Origin: Bhargavaea cecembensis
GTDB lineage: Bacteria > Bacillota > Bacilli > Bacillales_A > Planococcaceae
Assembly: GCF_001619585.1 (NCBI RefSeq)
Contig: NZ_LQNT01000001.1
Span: 248,001-312,000 of the forward strand
DNA length: 64,000 nt
Direction: 5' to 3'
Part shown: piece after piece, positions 8,136 to 18,076 of the stretch
Numbering within the stretch: the first letter of the stretch is position 1
How the letters are laid out: the number at the start of each line of letters is the position of its first letter
The notes under the pieces: generated by a model
Databases searched by the model: none
Seen by the model: the letters and a program-made list of their open reading frames with translations, nothing else
Told to the model about the DNA's origin: nothing
Made by a program: the position numbers and the translations under genes

Positions 8136-9173
8136 ATGGAGCAGCAACTGCAGCAGTTGAAGGAAGAAGCGCTTCAGGCCATCGCATCGGCGGCTGATGT
8201 GAAGTCGCTCAATGATGTCCGGGTCAAGTACCTGGGCAAGAAGGGGCCGGTTACGGACCTGTTAAAGGGAATGGGCAAGCTTCCGGCAGAAGAACGGCCA
8301 AAAATGGGCGCGCTCGTCAATGAGGTGCGCGGCGAGGTGACCGCAGAGCTCGAGAGCCGGATGGCTGCACTGGAGGAGCAGGCAGTCGCGAAGAAGCTTG
8401 AAGCGGAATCGATCGACGTGACGCTTCCTGGCACGGCGGTGAAGACAGGCAACCACCATCCGCTCACCCGCATCATCGAGGAGATCGAAGACTTCTTCAT
8501 TTCGATGGGCTATGAAGTCGCGGAAGGTCCGGAAGTGGAGAAGGACTACTATAACTTTGAAGCACTGAATCTGCCCAAGGGCCACCCGGCACGCGATATG
8601 CAGGATTCTTTCTACATCACCGAGGACATCCTCCTCAGGACGCATACATCGCCGGTGCAGGCACGCACGATGGAAGTGAAAGAAGGCAAGCCGTTTAAGA
8701 TCATCTGTCCGGGCAAGGTTTACCGCCGGGACAATGACGACGCGACCCACTCCCATCAGTTCACACAGATCGAGGGGCTGGTCGTCGGCGAGAATATCCG
8801 GATGAGTGACCTGAAAGGGACACTGGACCGTTTTGCCAAGAAGATGTTCGGCGAAGACCGGGAAATCCGTCTCCGCCCAAGCTACTTCCCGTTCACGGAA
8901 CCGTCGGTCGAGATGGACATTTCCTGCTTCAAGTGCGGCGGCTCGGGCTGTAACGTCTGCAAAAAAACAGGCTGGATCGAGATTTTGGGGGCCGGCATGG
9001 TCCACCCGAACGTGCTCCGCATGGGCGGCTATGATCCGGATGTACATTCCGGTTTCGCATTCGGCATGGGGCCGGAGCGGATTGCAATGCTGAAATACGG
9101 AATCGAGGACATCCGCCATTTCTACACGGATGATCTCCGGTTCATCGGACAATTCCGCAGGACGGAAGGCTGA
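8136..9173 (+). CDS. pheS: Phenylalanyl-tRNA synthetase alpha subunit
   Basis: A 345-residue class II aminoacyl-tRNA synthetase subunit; it carries the catalytic core of the (alpha-beta)2 enzyme that charges tRNA-Phe. Residues 1-90 form the tRNA-binding coiled-coil arm; motif 2 is [20 protein letters not shown] near 198 and motif 3 is [17 protein letters not shown] near 310. The Cys-rich insert [17 protein letters not shown] is normal for Bacillus-type PheS. AAAGGAGAA precedes the ATG at 8136; the frame continues upstream into the T-box and is not coding there. pheT starts 12 bases after the stop. Confidence 0.96.
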   Translation: MEQQLQQLKEEALQAIASAADVKSLNDVRVKYLGKKGPVTDLLKGMGKLPAEERPKMGALVNEVRGEVTAELESRMAALEEQAVAKKLEAESIDVTLPGTAVKTGNHHPLTRIIEEIEDFFISMGYEVAEGPEVEKDYYNFEALNLPKGHPARDMQDSFYITEDILLRTHTSPVQARTMEVKEGKPFKIICPGKVYRRDNDDATHSHQFTQIEGLVVGENIRMSDLKGTLDRFAKKMFGEDREIRLRPSYFPFTEPSVEMDISCFKCGGSGCNVCKKTGWIEILGAGMVHPNVLRMGGYDPDVHSGFAFGMGPERIAMLKYGIEDIRHFYTDDLRFIGQFRRTEG

Positions 9174-9185
9174 GGAGGGCGACAC

Positions 9186-11597
9186 ATGAAAGTATCACTG
9201 AACTGGTTAAGCGATTATGTCGATTATGAAGGCGTGGAGCCGGCCGAGCTGGCAGAAAAAATTACAAGGTCCGGTATCGAAGTGGATGCCGTTGATAACC
9301 GCTCGGAAGGGCTGAAAAACATCGTCGTCGGTCATGTGCTGGAGTGCAGTCAGCATCCGCAGGCGGACAAGCTGAACATCTGCCGTGTTGATGTCGGTGA
9401 GGAAGAGCCGAGCCAGATCATCTGCGGTGCACCGAATGTCGCCGCAGGACAAAAAGTCGTTGTTGCGCGGCCGGGTGCACGACTGCCGGGCGGTGTGAAG
9501 ATCAAGAAGGCAAAACTGCGCGGCGAGGAATCCCACGGCATGATCTGCTCGCTGCAGGAACTCGGGTTTGACGGAAAGGTCGTCCCGAAAGCCTATGCTT
9601 CGGGAATTTATGTGCTTCCTGAAGATGCACGGCCGGGTGAGGACGCACTCGGGCTGCTCGGACTGGATGACACGGTGCTTGAACTCGATTTGACACCGAA
9701 CCGCTCCGATGCGCTCAGCATGCTCGGCGTGGCCTATGAGACCGCTGCAATCCTGTCGAAAGACGTGAAGCTTCCCGAAACGGCACATGAGGAAGCGGCA
9801 GAGCCGGCGTCCGGTCGGCTGAATCTCCGCGTCGATGCGTCGGAAGCCAACCCGCTATACGCGGCCAAGGTGGTCCGCAATGTCAAAGTCGGGGAATCTC
9901 CGGAATGGCTGAAGGCGCGTCTCATGGCTGCCGGTGTCCGTCCGCTCAACAATATTGTGGACATCACGAACTATGTACTGATGGAATACGGCCAGCCGCT
10001 TCACGCGTTCGACTATGACCGGCTCGCCACGGGTGAGATTGTCGTCCGGCACGCATCCGACGGCGAGGTCATCGAGACGCTCGACGGAACGGAGCGGAAA
10101 CTGGAGCCGCATCATCTGGTGATTACGAACGGTCGTGAACCTGTTGCACTCGCAGGGGTGATGGGCGGGGCCAACTCCGAAGTCCATGATGGCACCACAA
10201 CGGTAGTCATCGAAGCGGCTTACTTCAGCCCGGCATCCGTCCGGAAAACGTCACGTGAACTGGGGCTCAGAAGTGATGCCAGCACCCGCTTTGAAAAAGG
10301 GGTGGACCCGAATCGCGTTGCAGAGGCGGGAGAGCGCGCCGCCGCCCTCATGGCGGATCTTGCGGGAGGCGAAGTGCTTGCCGGCACGGTCTTGTTCGAT
10401 GAACTGGACAAAGAGCCGAAACGGGTCACCGTTTCTCCGGACTTCATCAATGAGCGGCTCGGAATGAAGATCCCGTTTGAGGAAATGGAAGAGATTCTGC
10501 GCCGGCTCCAGTTCCCGTATGAAGCAGTGAACGGACAGTTCGTCATCGATGCCCCGACACGCCGTGTGGATATCTCCATCCCTGAGGACATTGTGGAAGA
10601 GATCGCACGCCTCTACGGCTATGACGAGATTCCGGCGACCCTGCCGGTAACGGAGTCGATTCCGGGCGGTCTTACCCCTTATCAGGCAAAACGCCGCACG
10701 GTCCGCCGCTATCTGGAAGGGGCGGGGCTATATCAGGCGATTACCTACTCGCTGACATCAGAATCTGAATCTCAGAAGTTCGCACTTGAGACCGCTCCGG
10801 TCACCCGGCTGCTCATGCCGATGAGCGAGGAGCGGAGCACGCTCCGGCAGAGCCTGCTGCCGCACCTTCTGGAGGCAGTCACCTACAACACGGCGCGTCA
10901 GACAAACTCGGTTGCGCTTTATGAAGTCGGCTCCGTCTTCCTCGGGGAAGGCGAAGACGGGCTGCCGACCGAAGTCGAACATGCGGCCGGCGCCGTTACG
11001 GGCGAATGGTCCGGCGGCGGCTGGCAGGACGGACAAAAGCCGGTAGACTTTTATGCGGTGAAAGGAATTGTGGAAGGACTTGCAGAAGAACTGGGACTTT
11101 CAGAAAAGCTGTCCTTCCGCAAAGGCGAGATGGACGGCCTCCACCCCGGCCGGACGGCAGATGTGTTGCTGGACGGCGAGCGGGTCGGCATCATCGGCCA
11201 GTTGCACCCGTCCGAACAGAAAGCGCGTGATCTGAAGGAAACGATTGTCTTTGAGCTGAACCTGCAGCAACTGCTCAGGGAAGAGACGGAAGCACTGATT
11301 TACACGCCTGTGCCGAAGTTCCCTTCGATCAGCCGGGACATTGCGCTTGTCGTGCCGAAGGCTGTTCAGGCCGCGGTACTTGAAAACACCATCAGGACCC
11401 ATGCCGGAAAGACGCTGAAAGACGTCCGCATCTTTGACGTATATGAAGGCGACCGGATGGAAGAAGGCATGAAATCAATTGCGTTCTCGATGACCTATCT
11501 GGATCCGGAGCGAACACTCACGGATGAAGAGGTCTCCGAAGCACATAAACGGATCGTGTCTGCCCTTGAAGCAGAAGGGGCACAGATCAGGAATTGA
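9186..11597 (+). CDS. pheT: Phenylalanyl-tRNA synthetase beta subunit
   Basis: An 803-residue partner of PheS with the standard domain order: an N-terminal tRNA-binding EMAP/OB domain at about 40-150 (GHVLECSQHPQADKLNICRV), B3/B4 editing domain at about 210-385 (LNNIVDITNYVLMEYGQPLH), B5 at about 405-480, a degenerate class II synthetase core, and the C-terminal FDX-ACB anticodon-binding domain at about 710-803 (FPSISRDIALVVP). The length is typical. It is co-transcribed with pheS under T-box control and ends at a strong terminator. Confidence 0.96.
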   Translation: MKVSLNWLSDYVDYEGVEPAELAEKITRSGIEVDAVDNRSEGLKNIVVGHVLECSQHPQADKLNICRVDVGEEEPSQIICGAPNVAAGQKVVVARPGARLPGGVKIKKAKLRGEESHGMICSLQELGFDGKVVPKAYASGIYVLPEDARPGEDALGLLGLDDTVLELDLTPNRSDALSMLGVAYETAAILSKDVKLPETAHEEAAEPASGRLNLRVDASEANPLYAAKVVRNVKVGESPEWLKARLMAAGVRPLNNIVDITNYVLMEYGQPLHAFDYDRLATGEIVVRHASDGEVIETLDGTERKLEPHHLVITNGREPVALAGVMGGANSEVHDGTTTVVIEAAYFSPASVRKTSRELGLRSDASTRFEKGVDPNRVAEAGERAAALMADLAGGEVLAGTVLFDELDKEPKRVTVSPDFINERLGMKIPFEEMEEILRRLQFPYEAVNGQFVIDAPTRRVDISIPEDIVEEIARLYGYDEIPATLPVTESIPGGLTPYQAKRRTVRRYLEGAGLYQAITYSLTSESESQKFALETAPVTRLLMPMSEERSTLRQSLLPHLLEAVTYNTARQTNSVALYEVGSVFLGEGEDGLPTEVEHAAGAVTGEWSGGGWQDGQKPVDFYAVKGIVEGLAEELGLSEKLSFRKGEMDGLHPGRTADVLLDGERVGIIGQLHPSEQKARDLKETIVFELNLQQLLREETEALIYTPVPKFPSISRDIALVVPKAVQAAVLENTIRTHAGKTLKDVRIFDVYEGDRMEEGMKSIAFSMTYLDPERTLTDEEVSEAHKRIVSALEAEGAQIRN

Positions 11598-11605
11598 ACA
11601 ATGAA

Positions 11606-11635
11606 GCCCCCGTCTTGTTGAAGGCGGGGGCTTTT
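11606..11635 (+). terminator. Intrinsic terminator of pheST
   Basis: GCCCCCGTCTT pairs with AAGGCGGGGGC (one G-U) around GTTG, followed by TTTTT. Confidence 0.92.
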
Positions 11636-11742
11636 TATTGATTGGTCCTATGAATTCCAAGGGAGAGGGAGGATTTAACCGATTAAAACGGAAATGAGGA
11701 GTGAGGTGTCGTGGAGGCACTGACTTGAGTGAACCTATCGAG

Positions 11743-11894
11743 TTTGCGTGCGAATCCGGGAACTTCGCGTACGAAAGTGGTGGACCTCCCGGGTTTGAAC
11801 ACGAATCCGGAAAGTTCGCGTACGAAAAGTGCCGGGCCTCCCGGATTTGCACACGAATCCAAGTCGTTCGCTTATGAAAATTCGTGCACGTCCC
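11743..11894. repeat. Intergenic tandem repeat array C (51-52 bp units)
   Basis: Two full units of 51 and 52 bp plus a partial third start with CGAATCC at 11751, 11802 and 11854. Inside each unit a 12-mer of form TTYGNNYRYGAA occurs twice, at 11743, 11764, 11794, 11815, 11846 and 11867, with alternating spacings of 21 and 30-31 bases. No coding frame with an SD crosses the array. It fills most of the gap between the pheT terminator and the rnhC terminator; apart from these I see nothing else in 11636-11911. Confidence 0.8.
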
Positions 11895-11911
11895 TCCCCA
11901 TACATTGCCGC

Positions 11912-11940
11912 CAAAAAAAGCCGTCCGGCATTAGCCGGAC
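11912..11940 (-). terminator. Intrinsic terminator of rnhC
   Basis: Read on the minus strand, GTCCGGC-TAAT-GCCGGAC is followed by GGC and a seven-T tract. Confidence 0.88.
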
Positions 11941-11956
11941 ATCCGTGTGGCAAGTT

Positions 11957-12898
11957 TCACGACCTCCCGGAACGCTTGGATGCGAGGGCCGCGGCTTTTC
12001 GTGTATTGGCGAAATGCCTCTTCGTAATCGAGGCGAGGAAGTCATCGCCTTTTTTTAACAGGATTCTGGCGGCTGCCTCATCGACCGGCTTTCCGGCACC
12101 TTTCGGCAGAGGGACTCCAGCTTTTTCGCTCAGCCGGTCCATTTCCTCCAGGAATGCCACTCTGGCGAGGATTGACGCGCAGGCCACGGAAACATGCAGG
12201 TTTTCCGCCTTGGTGGAAAAAAGGACGTTTTCACGGATGATTTCCGGTTCCGATGCGATATGGCGGTAATAGATGCCGCGTTCTGCAAACTGATCGATCA
12301 GGATGAGGTCGGGCTTTGTCCCGTCCAACTTCCGCAGAACATGTTTGAGCGCCTGGTTATGGAGCAGTGCCTTGATCTTTCCCTGCGACCAGCCCTTGGC
12401 CTGGACGTTATTGTATTTTTCGTTCGGCAGAACAAGCACGCTGTTTTCAAATGTTTCCTTGATCTCCGGGCCGATTTTCAGCATATGGGCATCTGTCAGC
12501 ATCTTGGAGTCTTTGACGCCCAGCTCTTCGGCAAGTGCTATCTTTTCCGCGGGCACATAGCACGCAGCAACGGTAACCGGACCGAAAAAGTCGCCCGTTC
12601 CGGTTTCGTCCGACCCGAGCACCGACATGCGCGCAAGGCCGGACGGCAGTTTTTCTCCTTTGGGTGCGGATGGCTTTTTGGCACTTGTGGAAGAATTACC
12701 GCCCCATCTGGAAGCTTCCGTTTCGGCTCCCCCTCCCTGGAACAGCACTTTTCCGGATTTATAGGCGGTGATGGAGACGCCTCCGGACTTGGCGGCAAAC
12801 ACCACGCCGGGAGCGTTCCTTTCGATTTTGGAGCCCGCATAGTGGGCCATGAGTTCCCGGATCCGATCCGGGCCCAGCTGGATTACAGCATTCGACAT
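11957..12898 (-). CDS. rnhC: Ribonuclease HIII
   Basis: A 313-residue type 2 RNase H of the RnhC subfamily, which cuts the RNA strand of RNA-DNA hybrids. The N-terminal ~85 residues are the TBP-like substrate-binding domain specific to RNase HIII, and the catalytic domain opens with [14 protein letters not shown] near 98, carrying the Asp-Glu pair; further acidic residues follow in LGVKDSKML and DLILIDQF. I start at the ATG at 12896-12898, 9 bases after GGAAGG; a nearer upstream ATG abuts the SD. It is divergent from zapA, the conserved Bacillus arrangement. Confidence 0.93.
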   Translation of the reverse strand: MSNAVIQLGPDRIRELMAHYAGSKIERNAPGVVFAAKSGGVSITAYKSGKVLFQGGGAETEASRWGGNSSTSAKKPSAPKGEKLPSGLARMSVLGSDETGTGDFFGPVTVAACYVPAEKIALAEELGVKDSKMLTDAHMLKIGPEIKETFENSVLVLPNEKYNNVQAKGWSQGKIKALLHNQALKHVLRKLDGTKPDLILIDQFAERGIYYRHIASEPEIIRENVLFSTKAENLHVSVACASILARVAFLEEMDRLSEKAGVPLPKGAGKPVDEAAARILLKKGDDFLASITKRHFANTRKAAALASKRSGRS

Positions 12899-12988
12899 GA
12901 TTCTCATCCTTCCGCCGTTTCGTACCTACACATGGCAAGTCTTTTCATGGTAATATGGTGTATGGGATTTTTCAAGGAGGTGGCGGAA

Positions 12989-13249
12989 GTGGCTGAACCG
13001 GAAAAAAACCGTGTGTCCGTCGATATCTACGGTCAGACATACCAGATGATGGGTAAAGAAACTGTCGGACATATGCGGCTCGTCGCTTCTTTTGTGGATG
13101 ACATGATGCGCGAGATCTCATCGAAAAACCGCTCGCTCGATACTACGAAAATCGCGGTGCTGACAGCACTCAATACAGTAAATGAATCGCTCAAACAAAA
13201 AGAGCGGATCGAAGAACTTGAAAACGAACTGAAACAATTGAAGGGCTGA
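12989..13249 (+). CDS. zapA: Cell division protein ZapA
   Basis: An 86-residue FtsZ-ring-associated protein that bundles FtsZ filaments. The N-terminal part [20 protein letters not shown] forms the ZapA globular head, and residues ~40-86 form the dimerising coiled coil ending [15 protein letters not shown]. The GTG start at 12989 lies 8 bases after AAGGAGG and gives the expected size; the open frame extends far upstream antisense to rnhC but that part is not coding. It is followed after 7 bases by cvpA. Confidence 0.92.
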   Translation: MAEPEKNRVSVDIYGQTYQMMGKETVGHMRLVASFVDDMMREISSKNRSLDTTKIAVLTALNTVNESLKQKERIEELENELKQLKG

Positions 13250-13256
13250 CACATGC

Positions 13257-13796
13257 ATGCTTGATTTAATCATACTGATTGTTCTACTGGGGGGCCTCGT
13301 CGCGGGCTTCAAGCGGGGCCTGATCGTCCAGCTTCTACATATGACCGGTATCATCATTGCGCTGATTGTCGCGTGGAAATACTATAAACCGCTTGCAGAG
13401 AAGTTCGTGCTGTGGGTTCCGTATCCCGCTGTGGAGGCGGGGAACTCGCTCCGGATTGCATTCGGGAGCATTGATTTTGACGAGACATTCTACCGGTTGC
13501 TGGCTTTTGTCTTTATCTTCCTGGCAGTCAAACTCGTGCTGCACCTGATTGCATCCGCACTGGACTTCCTGAAGTACCTGCCGGTGCTCGGGTCTGTGAA
13601 TTCGTTTGCCGGGGCGGCACTCGGTTTCCTGGAGTTTTATCTGATCCTGTTTTTCATCCTCTATATCGTGGCGATGGTACCGATAGCGGCGATCCAGAAT
13701 ATGATCGATTCATCGCTCCTGTCGGGCGTGATTCTGAAACATACACCGGTAATCTCCGAAATGGTGAAAGACTGGTGGTTCATCTATGCAAAATGA
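13257..13796 (+). CDS. cvpA: CvpA family membrane protein
   Basis: A 179-residue integral membrane protein with four predicted helices (residues ~1-20, 25-42, 68-95 and 105-130), matching the CvpA/YshB family, whose members are tied to colicin V production, envelope homeostasis and purine supply in other bacteria. The N-terminal MLDLIILIVLLGGLVAGF with a basic turn FKRGLI is characteristic. It is co-transcribed with zapA and ends in a terminator hairpin overlapping its stop region. The precise role is unknown. Confidence 0.85.
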   Translation: MLDLIILIVLLGGLVAGFKRGLIVQLLHMTGIIIALIVAWKYYKPLAEKFVLWVPYPAVEAGNSLRIAFGSIDFDETFYRLLAFVFIFLAVKLVLHLIASALDFLKYLPVLGSVNSFAGAALGFLEFYLILFFILYIVAMVPIAAIQNMIDSSLLSGVILKHTPVISEMVKDWWFIYAK

Positions 13797-13797
13797 G

Positions 13798-13826
13798 AGC
13801 TTCCCTTCCGATGAGGGAAGCTTTTT
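13798..13826 (+). terminator. Intrinsic terminator between cvpA and polX
   Basis: AGCTTCCCT and AGGGAAGCT form a 9-bp stem with a 7-base loop and a T5 tract, starting 2 bases after the cvpA stop. It should separate zapA-cvpA from polX, although no clear polX promoter fits in the short gap. Confidence 0.85.
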
Positions 13827-13848
13827 ATCCGAAAGGGGAATGGTGACG

Positions 13849-15558
13849 GTGAACAAGAAAATCATCATTAAGACGCTTGAAGAAATTGCCCTCCATATGG
13901 AACTGCTGGGCGAGAACCCGTTCAAAGTCGGGGCATTCCGGAAGGCGGCCGGCGTACTCGAGCAGGATCCGCGCAGCCTGGCAGAAATGGATGATATCCT
14001 TTCACTGAAAGGGATCGGGAAAGGCACCGGTGCGGTGATTACCGACCTGTTGGAAAAAGGGGAATCCGAGCTTCTGAAAGAGCTTCGGGAACGGGTACCG
14101 GATGGCCTGATTCCGCTTCTCAAGATTCCGGGCCTTGGCGGCAAAAAGATCGCCAAGCTGCACAAAGAGCTCGGCATTGATTCCGCGGACTCGCTCCGTG
14201 CAGCCTGTGAGGCCTGCGAAGTGAGCAAGCTGGCCGGATTCGGCAAAAAGTCGGAAGAAAAAATACTTGCGGCGCTGGAGGCGTTCGGCCAGCGTCCGGA
14301 CAAGCTGCCGCACTGGCAGCTGGAACCGGTGGTCCGGATGATCGGAAACGTGCTGGACGCGATTCCGGAGGTCAACCGCCACCAGGTGACGGGAAGCTAC
14401 CGGCGGACTGCAGAAATGAGCAGTGACCTGGACTTTATCGTGGTCACCAAAGAACCGGAACGGGTCAACGAAGCACTGGCAGCTGCCCTGCCTGTGATCG
14501 GGACGGATGCTTCCGGGGCTGCCAAGCTGTCAGTCACCGTCGATGCGGACGAGCCGGTGGATGTGGATTTCCGGTTTGTCACTGAGGAACAGTTTGCGAG
14601 CGCTATCCACCACTTTACCGGATCGAAGGATCATAACGTCCGAATGCGCCAAATTGCAAAAGAGCGGGGCGAAAAGATCAGTGAATACGGAGTGGAACAG
14701 GAGGACGGCAGTGTCCTCACGTTTGATTCCGAGAATGACTTCTTTGCCCATTTCGATCTGCCGTTTTTCCCGCCCACTGTCCGGAAAGACGGGACAGAGC
14801 TGGAGCGGGCGGATGAACTGGAAACCCTGATCCGGCCGGAAGACATCCGTTCAGACCTTCATATGCACACGGTATGGTCGGACGGTGCCGAATCGATCCG
14901 CGAAATGGCGGAAGCCTGCCGGGAACTCGGTTACAGCCATATCGTCATCACGGACCACTCCCGCTATCTGCGGGTTGCGAACGGGCTTACGCCTGAGCGC
15001 CTCCGCGACCAGATCCGTGAAGTCAGGGAAGCGGATTCGGAAGTCGATGGCATCAAGATTCTATGCGGGACCGAAATGGATATTCTGCCGGACGCCACGC
15101 TGGACTTTGATGATGAATTGCTGTCCGAACTGGACTTTGTCATCGCTTCGATCCATTCCAACTTCAGCCAGCCACAAGAAAAGATCATGGAGCGCCTGTT
15201 TGCGGCGGTTTCCAACCCGCATGTGGATATGATCGCGCATCCGACCGGACGCATCATCGGACGCCGGGACGGATACTCGCCGGACGTGGCACAATTGATC
15301 GAATGGGCTGCAGAGTACGGCAAGATCCTCGAGCTGAATGCCAACCCGTACCGGCTGGACCTTGCCGAAGAATGGCTTGAGCTTGCCGCGGAAAAAGGCG
15401 TGCCGATCGCGATCAATACCGACGCCCATAGCGTCGGGCAACTGTCCTATATGGAAACCGGCGTCCTCTATGCGCAACGTGCATGGCTGAACAGGGATAT
15501 GATCGTCAATACATGGACACTCGACCGTTTCCTGTCGCACCTCGGCAGGGAACGCTGA
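13849..15558 (+). CDS. polX: DNA polymerase/3'-5' exonuclease PolX
   Basis: A 569-residue family X DNA polymerase with a C-terminal PHP exonuclease, acting in base-excision and gap-filling repair. The N-terminal helix-hairpin-helix segments include LKGIGKGTGAVI near 52 and IPGLGGKKIAKLHKELG near 97. The nucleotidyl-transferase palm has the Asp pair in SSDLDFIVV and a third Asp in EPVDVDFRFV, followed by HFTGSKDHNVRMRQ. The PHP domain starts at about 338 with SDLHMHTVWSDGA and includes VITDHSRYL and INTDAHSV metal ligands. GTG 13849 gives the B. subtilis length; GTG 13843 is the alternative, since AAAGGGG lies at 13832-13838. Confidence 0.92.
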   Translation: MNKKIIIKTLEEIALHMELLGENPFKVGAFRKAAGVLEQDPRSLAEMDDILSLKGIGKGTGAVITDLLEKGESELLKELRERVPDGLIPLLKIPGLGGKKIAKLHKELGIDSADSLRAACEACEVSKLAGFGKKSEEKILAALEAFGQRPDKLPHWQLEPVVRMIGNVLDAIPEVNRHQVTGSYRRTAEMSSDLDFIVVTKEPERVNEALAAALPVIGTDASGAAKLSVTVDADEPVDVDFRFVTEEQFASAIHHFTGSKDHNVRMRQIAKERGEKISEYGVEQEDGSVLTFDSENDFFAHFDLPFFPPTVRKDGTELERADELETLIRPEDIRSDLHMHTVWSDGAESIREMAEACRELGYSHIVITDHSRYLRVANGLTPERLRDQIREVREADSEVDGIKILCGTEMDILPDATLDFDDELLSELDFVIASIHSNFSQPQEKIMERLFAAVSNPHVDMIAHPTGRIIGRRDGYSPDVAQLIEWAAEYGKILELNANPYRLDLAEEWLELAAEKGVPIAINTDAHSVGQLSYMETGVLYAQRAWLNRDMIVNTWTLDRFLSHLGRER

Positions 15559-15596
15559 AACATAAGACAGACCAGATCTGAAAGGAAGTGGGGCAC

Positions 15597-17957
15597 ATGG
15601 AGGCCCGGGTCCTGAAAACACTCGAATTTGATAAGATCCGTTCCGAAGTGACCGGACACTGCACGTCGGCACTGGGACGGGCACGGATCGAGGAACTTGT
15701 CCCATCTCATGATATTGAAAAGGTGCGCTCGCTCCTCGAAGAAACTGACGAAGCACTGGCCATCTACCGCATCCGCGGAAACGTTCCGATGGGCGGCCTA
15801 TTCGACATCCGGATGTACGCCAAGCGTGCTCAGGCCGGCGGCACACTGGGCGCAGGCGAGCTGATGGAAACGGCGAGCACGATCCGTGCCAGCCGGATCA
15901 TCCGTCAGTTCCTGGAGGCGATCGGGGAAGAAGGGGAGATCGACATCCCGCTCTTTCTTGAGAAAAAAGAGGAGATGCCTGTCCTTACCGCGCTCGAACA
16001 TGAAATCAACGCCTGCATCGATGAAAACGGCAAAGTGCTGGACAGCGCTTCACCGGCGCTACGTTCAATCCGCCAGCAGCTGCGGACCCAGGAGGGCCGG
16101 ATCCGCGAAAAGCTGGGACAGTACACCCGGAACAATTCCAAGATGCTGTCCGACTCGATCGTCACGATCCGGAACGACCGTTACGTCATTCCGGTCAAGC
16201 AGGAATACCGGACACATTTCGGCGGGATTGTCCACGACCAATCTTCATCGGGGCAGACGCTGTTCATCGAGCCGGACGCGGTCGTCCAGGCGAACAACGA
16301 AATCCGGCAGCTGAAGGCGAAGGAAAAAGAAGAGATCGAGCGCATCCTCCGCGAGCTGAGCGGACATGTGCAGGAGCACGCCCATGAGCTGTTTGTCATG
16401 GTCCGCATCCTGGGGGATATGGATGCGGTGCTCGCTAAGGCCAAATACGGAATGACCCAGAAGGCGACCGTGCCGAAGGTCAATGAGGAAGGTTATATCC
16501 GCCTCGTGAAAGGGCGTCATCCGCTCTTGCCGAGGGAAGAGGCCGTGCCGAACACGATAGAATTCGGCAGGGATACGACGGCAATCGTGATCACGGGTCC
16601 GAACACCGGCGGTAAAACCGTCACACTGAAAACGGTCGGACTCTGCACGCTCATGACACAGGCCGGGATCCCGATCCCGGCGCTTGACGGCTCGGAGATG
16701 GCCGTGTTCAAGGATGTTTTCGCCGATATCGGCGATGAGCAGTCCATCGAACAGAGCCTGAGTACATTCTCGTCCCATATGGTCAACATTGTCGACATCC
16801 TGAATAAGTTCGACTCGGAATCACTTGTCCTGTTCGACGAGCTTGGTTCCGGAACGGATCCGCAGGAGGGAGCAGCACTGGCCATCTCCATTCTGGACGA
16901 GGTCCACGGCCGGGGAGCCCGGGTCATGGCAACAACGCACTATCCCGAGCTGAAGGCCTACGGATACAACCGCCCCGGCGTGGTCAATGCGAGCGTTGAA
17001 TTCGATGTCGAAACCCTCAGCCCGACCTACCGGCTTTTGATCGGTGTGCCGGGGCGGAGCAACGCATTCGAGATTTCCAGCCGCCTTGGATTGCCGGACA
17101 GCATCATCAGGCATGCAGAAACCTTTACCGGCGAAAACCGCAACGAGGTGGAAACGATGATCACCTCGCTGGAGGCGAGCAGGGTTCAGGCGGAAAAAGA
17201 CGCTGAAGAAACGGCAAGGGTCCTCGAGGAATCCGAGTTGCTACGAGAACAGCTGGAAACCCTGCTATCAGAGTATGAAACGAAAAAGGAGTCGCTCGAG
17301 CAGAAAGCGCGCGAGAAGGCGAAGAAAATCGTCGAGGATGCGCGCAGGGAAGCAGAGTCAGTCATCTCGGAACTCCGTGCGCTCAGGCTGAACGCCGGGG
17401 CTTCGGTCAAAGAGCACGAACTGATCGATGCCAAAAAGCGTCTGGAAGGGGCGATCCCTGAAGAAGAACTGGCAAAGAAGCCGAAGCAGAAGGCGAAGCC
17501 GGCCAAGAGGGAATTCCGTCCCGGAGACGAAGTCAAGGTGCTCAGCTACGGCCAGAAGGGTTCGCTTGTTGAGAAGATGTCTGACGGAGAGTGGATGGTC
17601 CAGCTAGGCATACTGAAGATGAAAATCGACGAATCCGACCTTGAGTATGTGAAGCCCGAGAAGGAAAAAGAGACTGTCAGCGTCAACGCGGTCCGCGGCC
17701 GGTCTGGCTCAGGAGTCAAACTGGAACTCGACCTTCGGGGCGAGCGGTACGAGGATGCGATCCGGCGGACTGAGAAGTACATCGATGATGCACTTCTTGC
17801 CAACTATCCGCGTGTGTCAATCATCCACGGGAAAGGCACGGGTGCCCTCCGTGAGGGAATCCAGAAGTTCCTCCGGCGCCACCCACGTGTCAACAGCTTC
17901 CGCTTCGGAGAAGCGGGCGAAGGCGGCTACGGAGTCACTGTGGTCGAGCTCAAATAG
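15597..17957 (+). CDS. mutS2: Endonuclease MutS2
   Basis: A 786-residue MutS paralogue lacking mismatch-recognition domains. It has a clamp/core region, an ABC ATPase with Walker A GPNTGGKT near 335 and Walker B/D-loop LFDELGSGTDPQEGAAL near 412, a long Glu/Lys-rich coiled coil at about 515-640, a KOW-like segment, and a C-terminal Smr nuclease domain from LDLRGERYEDA near 712 to HGKGTGALREG. B. subtilis MutS2 rescues collided ribosomes by splitting them, and homologues suppress recombination. AAAGGAAG precedes the ATG at 15597; the GTG 9 bases earlier lies in the SD. It follows polX by 38 bases. Confidence 0.94.
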   Translation: MEARVLKTLEFDKIRSEVTGHCTSALGRARIEELVPSHDIEKVRSLLEETDEALAIYRIRGNVPMGGLFDIRMYAKRAQAGGTLGAGELMETASTIRASRIIRQFLEAIGEEGEIDIPLFLEKKEEMPVLTALEHEINACIDENGKVLDSASPALRSIRQQLRTQEGRIREKLGQYTRNNSKMLSDSIVTIRNDRYVIPVKQEYRTHFGGIVHDQSSSGQTLFIEPDAVVQANNEIRQLKAKEKEEIERILRELSGHVQEHAHELFVMVRILGDMDAVLAKAKYGMTQKATVPKVNEEGYIRLVKGRHPLLPREEAVPNTIEFGRDTTAIVITGPNTGGKTVTLKTVGLCTLMTQAGIPIPALDGSEMAVFKDVFADIGDEQSIEQSLSTFSSHMVNIVDILNKFDSESLVLFDELGSGTDPQEGAALAISILDEVHGRGARVMATTHYPELKAYGYNRPGVVNASVEFDVETLSPTYRLLIGVPGRSNAFEISSRLGLPDSIIRHAETFTGENRNEVETMITSLEASRVQAEKDAEETARVLEESELLREQLETLLSEYETKKESLEQKAREKAKKIVEDARREAESVISELRALRLNAGASVKEHELIDAKKRLEGAIPEEELAKKPKQKAKPAKREFRPGDEVKVLSYGQKGSLVEKMSDGEWMVQLGILKMKIDESDLEYVKPEKEKETVSVNAVRGRSGSGVKLELDLRGERYEDAIRRTEKYIDDALLANYPRVSIIHGKGTGALREGIQKFLRRHPRVNSFRFGEAGEGGYGVTVVELK

Positions 17958-18076
17958 GACGGCCTGATTTCCACTCATGGCCCGTCGGCACATCTCTCCA
18001 CTCCGGAATCGTGCAGAAGTGAAACTTCCCCATCTGCAATCCGTATAGGTATCTAAACAGCAAAGGAGCAAACGGA

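Noticed and set aside
12194-12988. Long in-frame extension upstream of zapA
   Set aside because: It runs antisense through rnhC, and the ZapA start is fixed by AAGGAGG and by family length.
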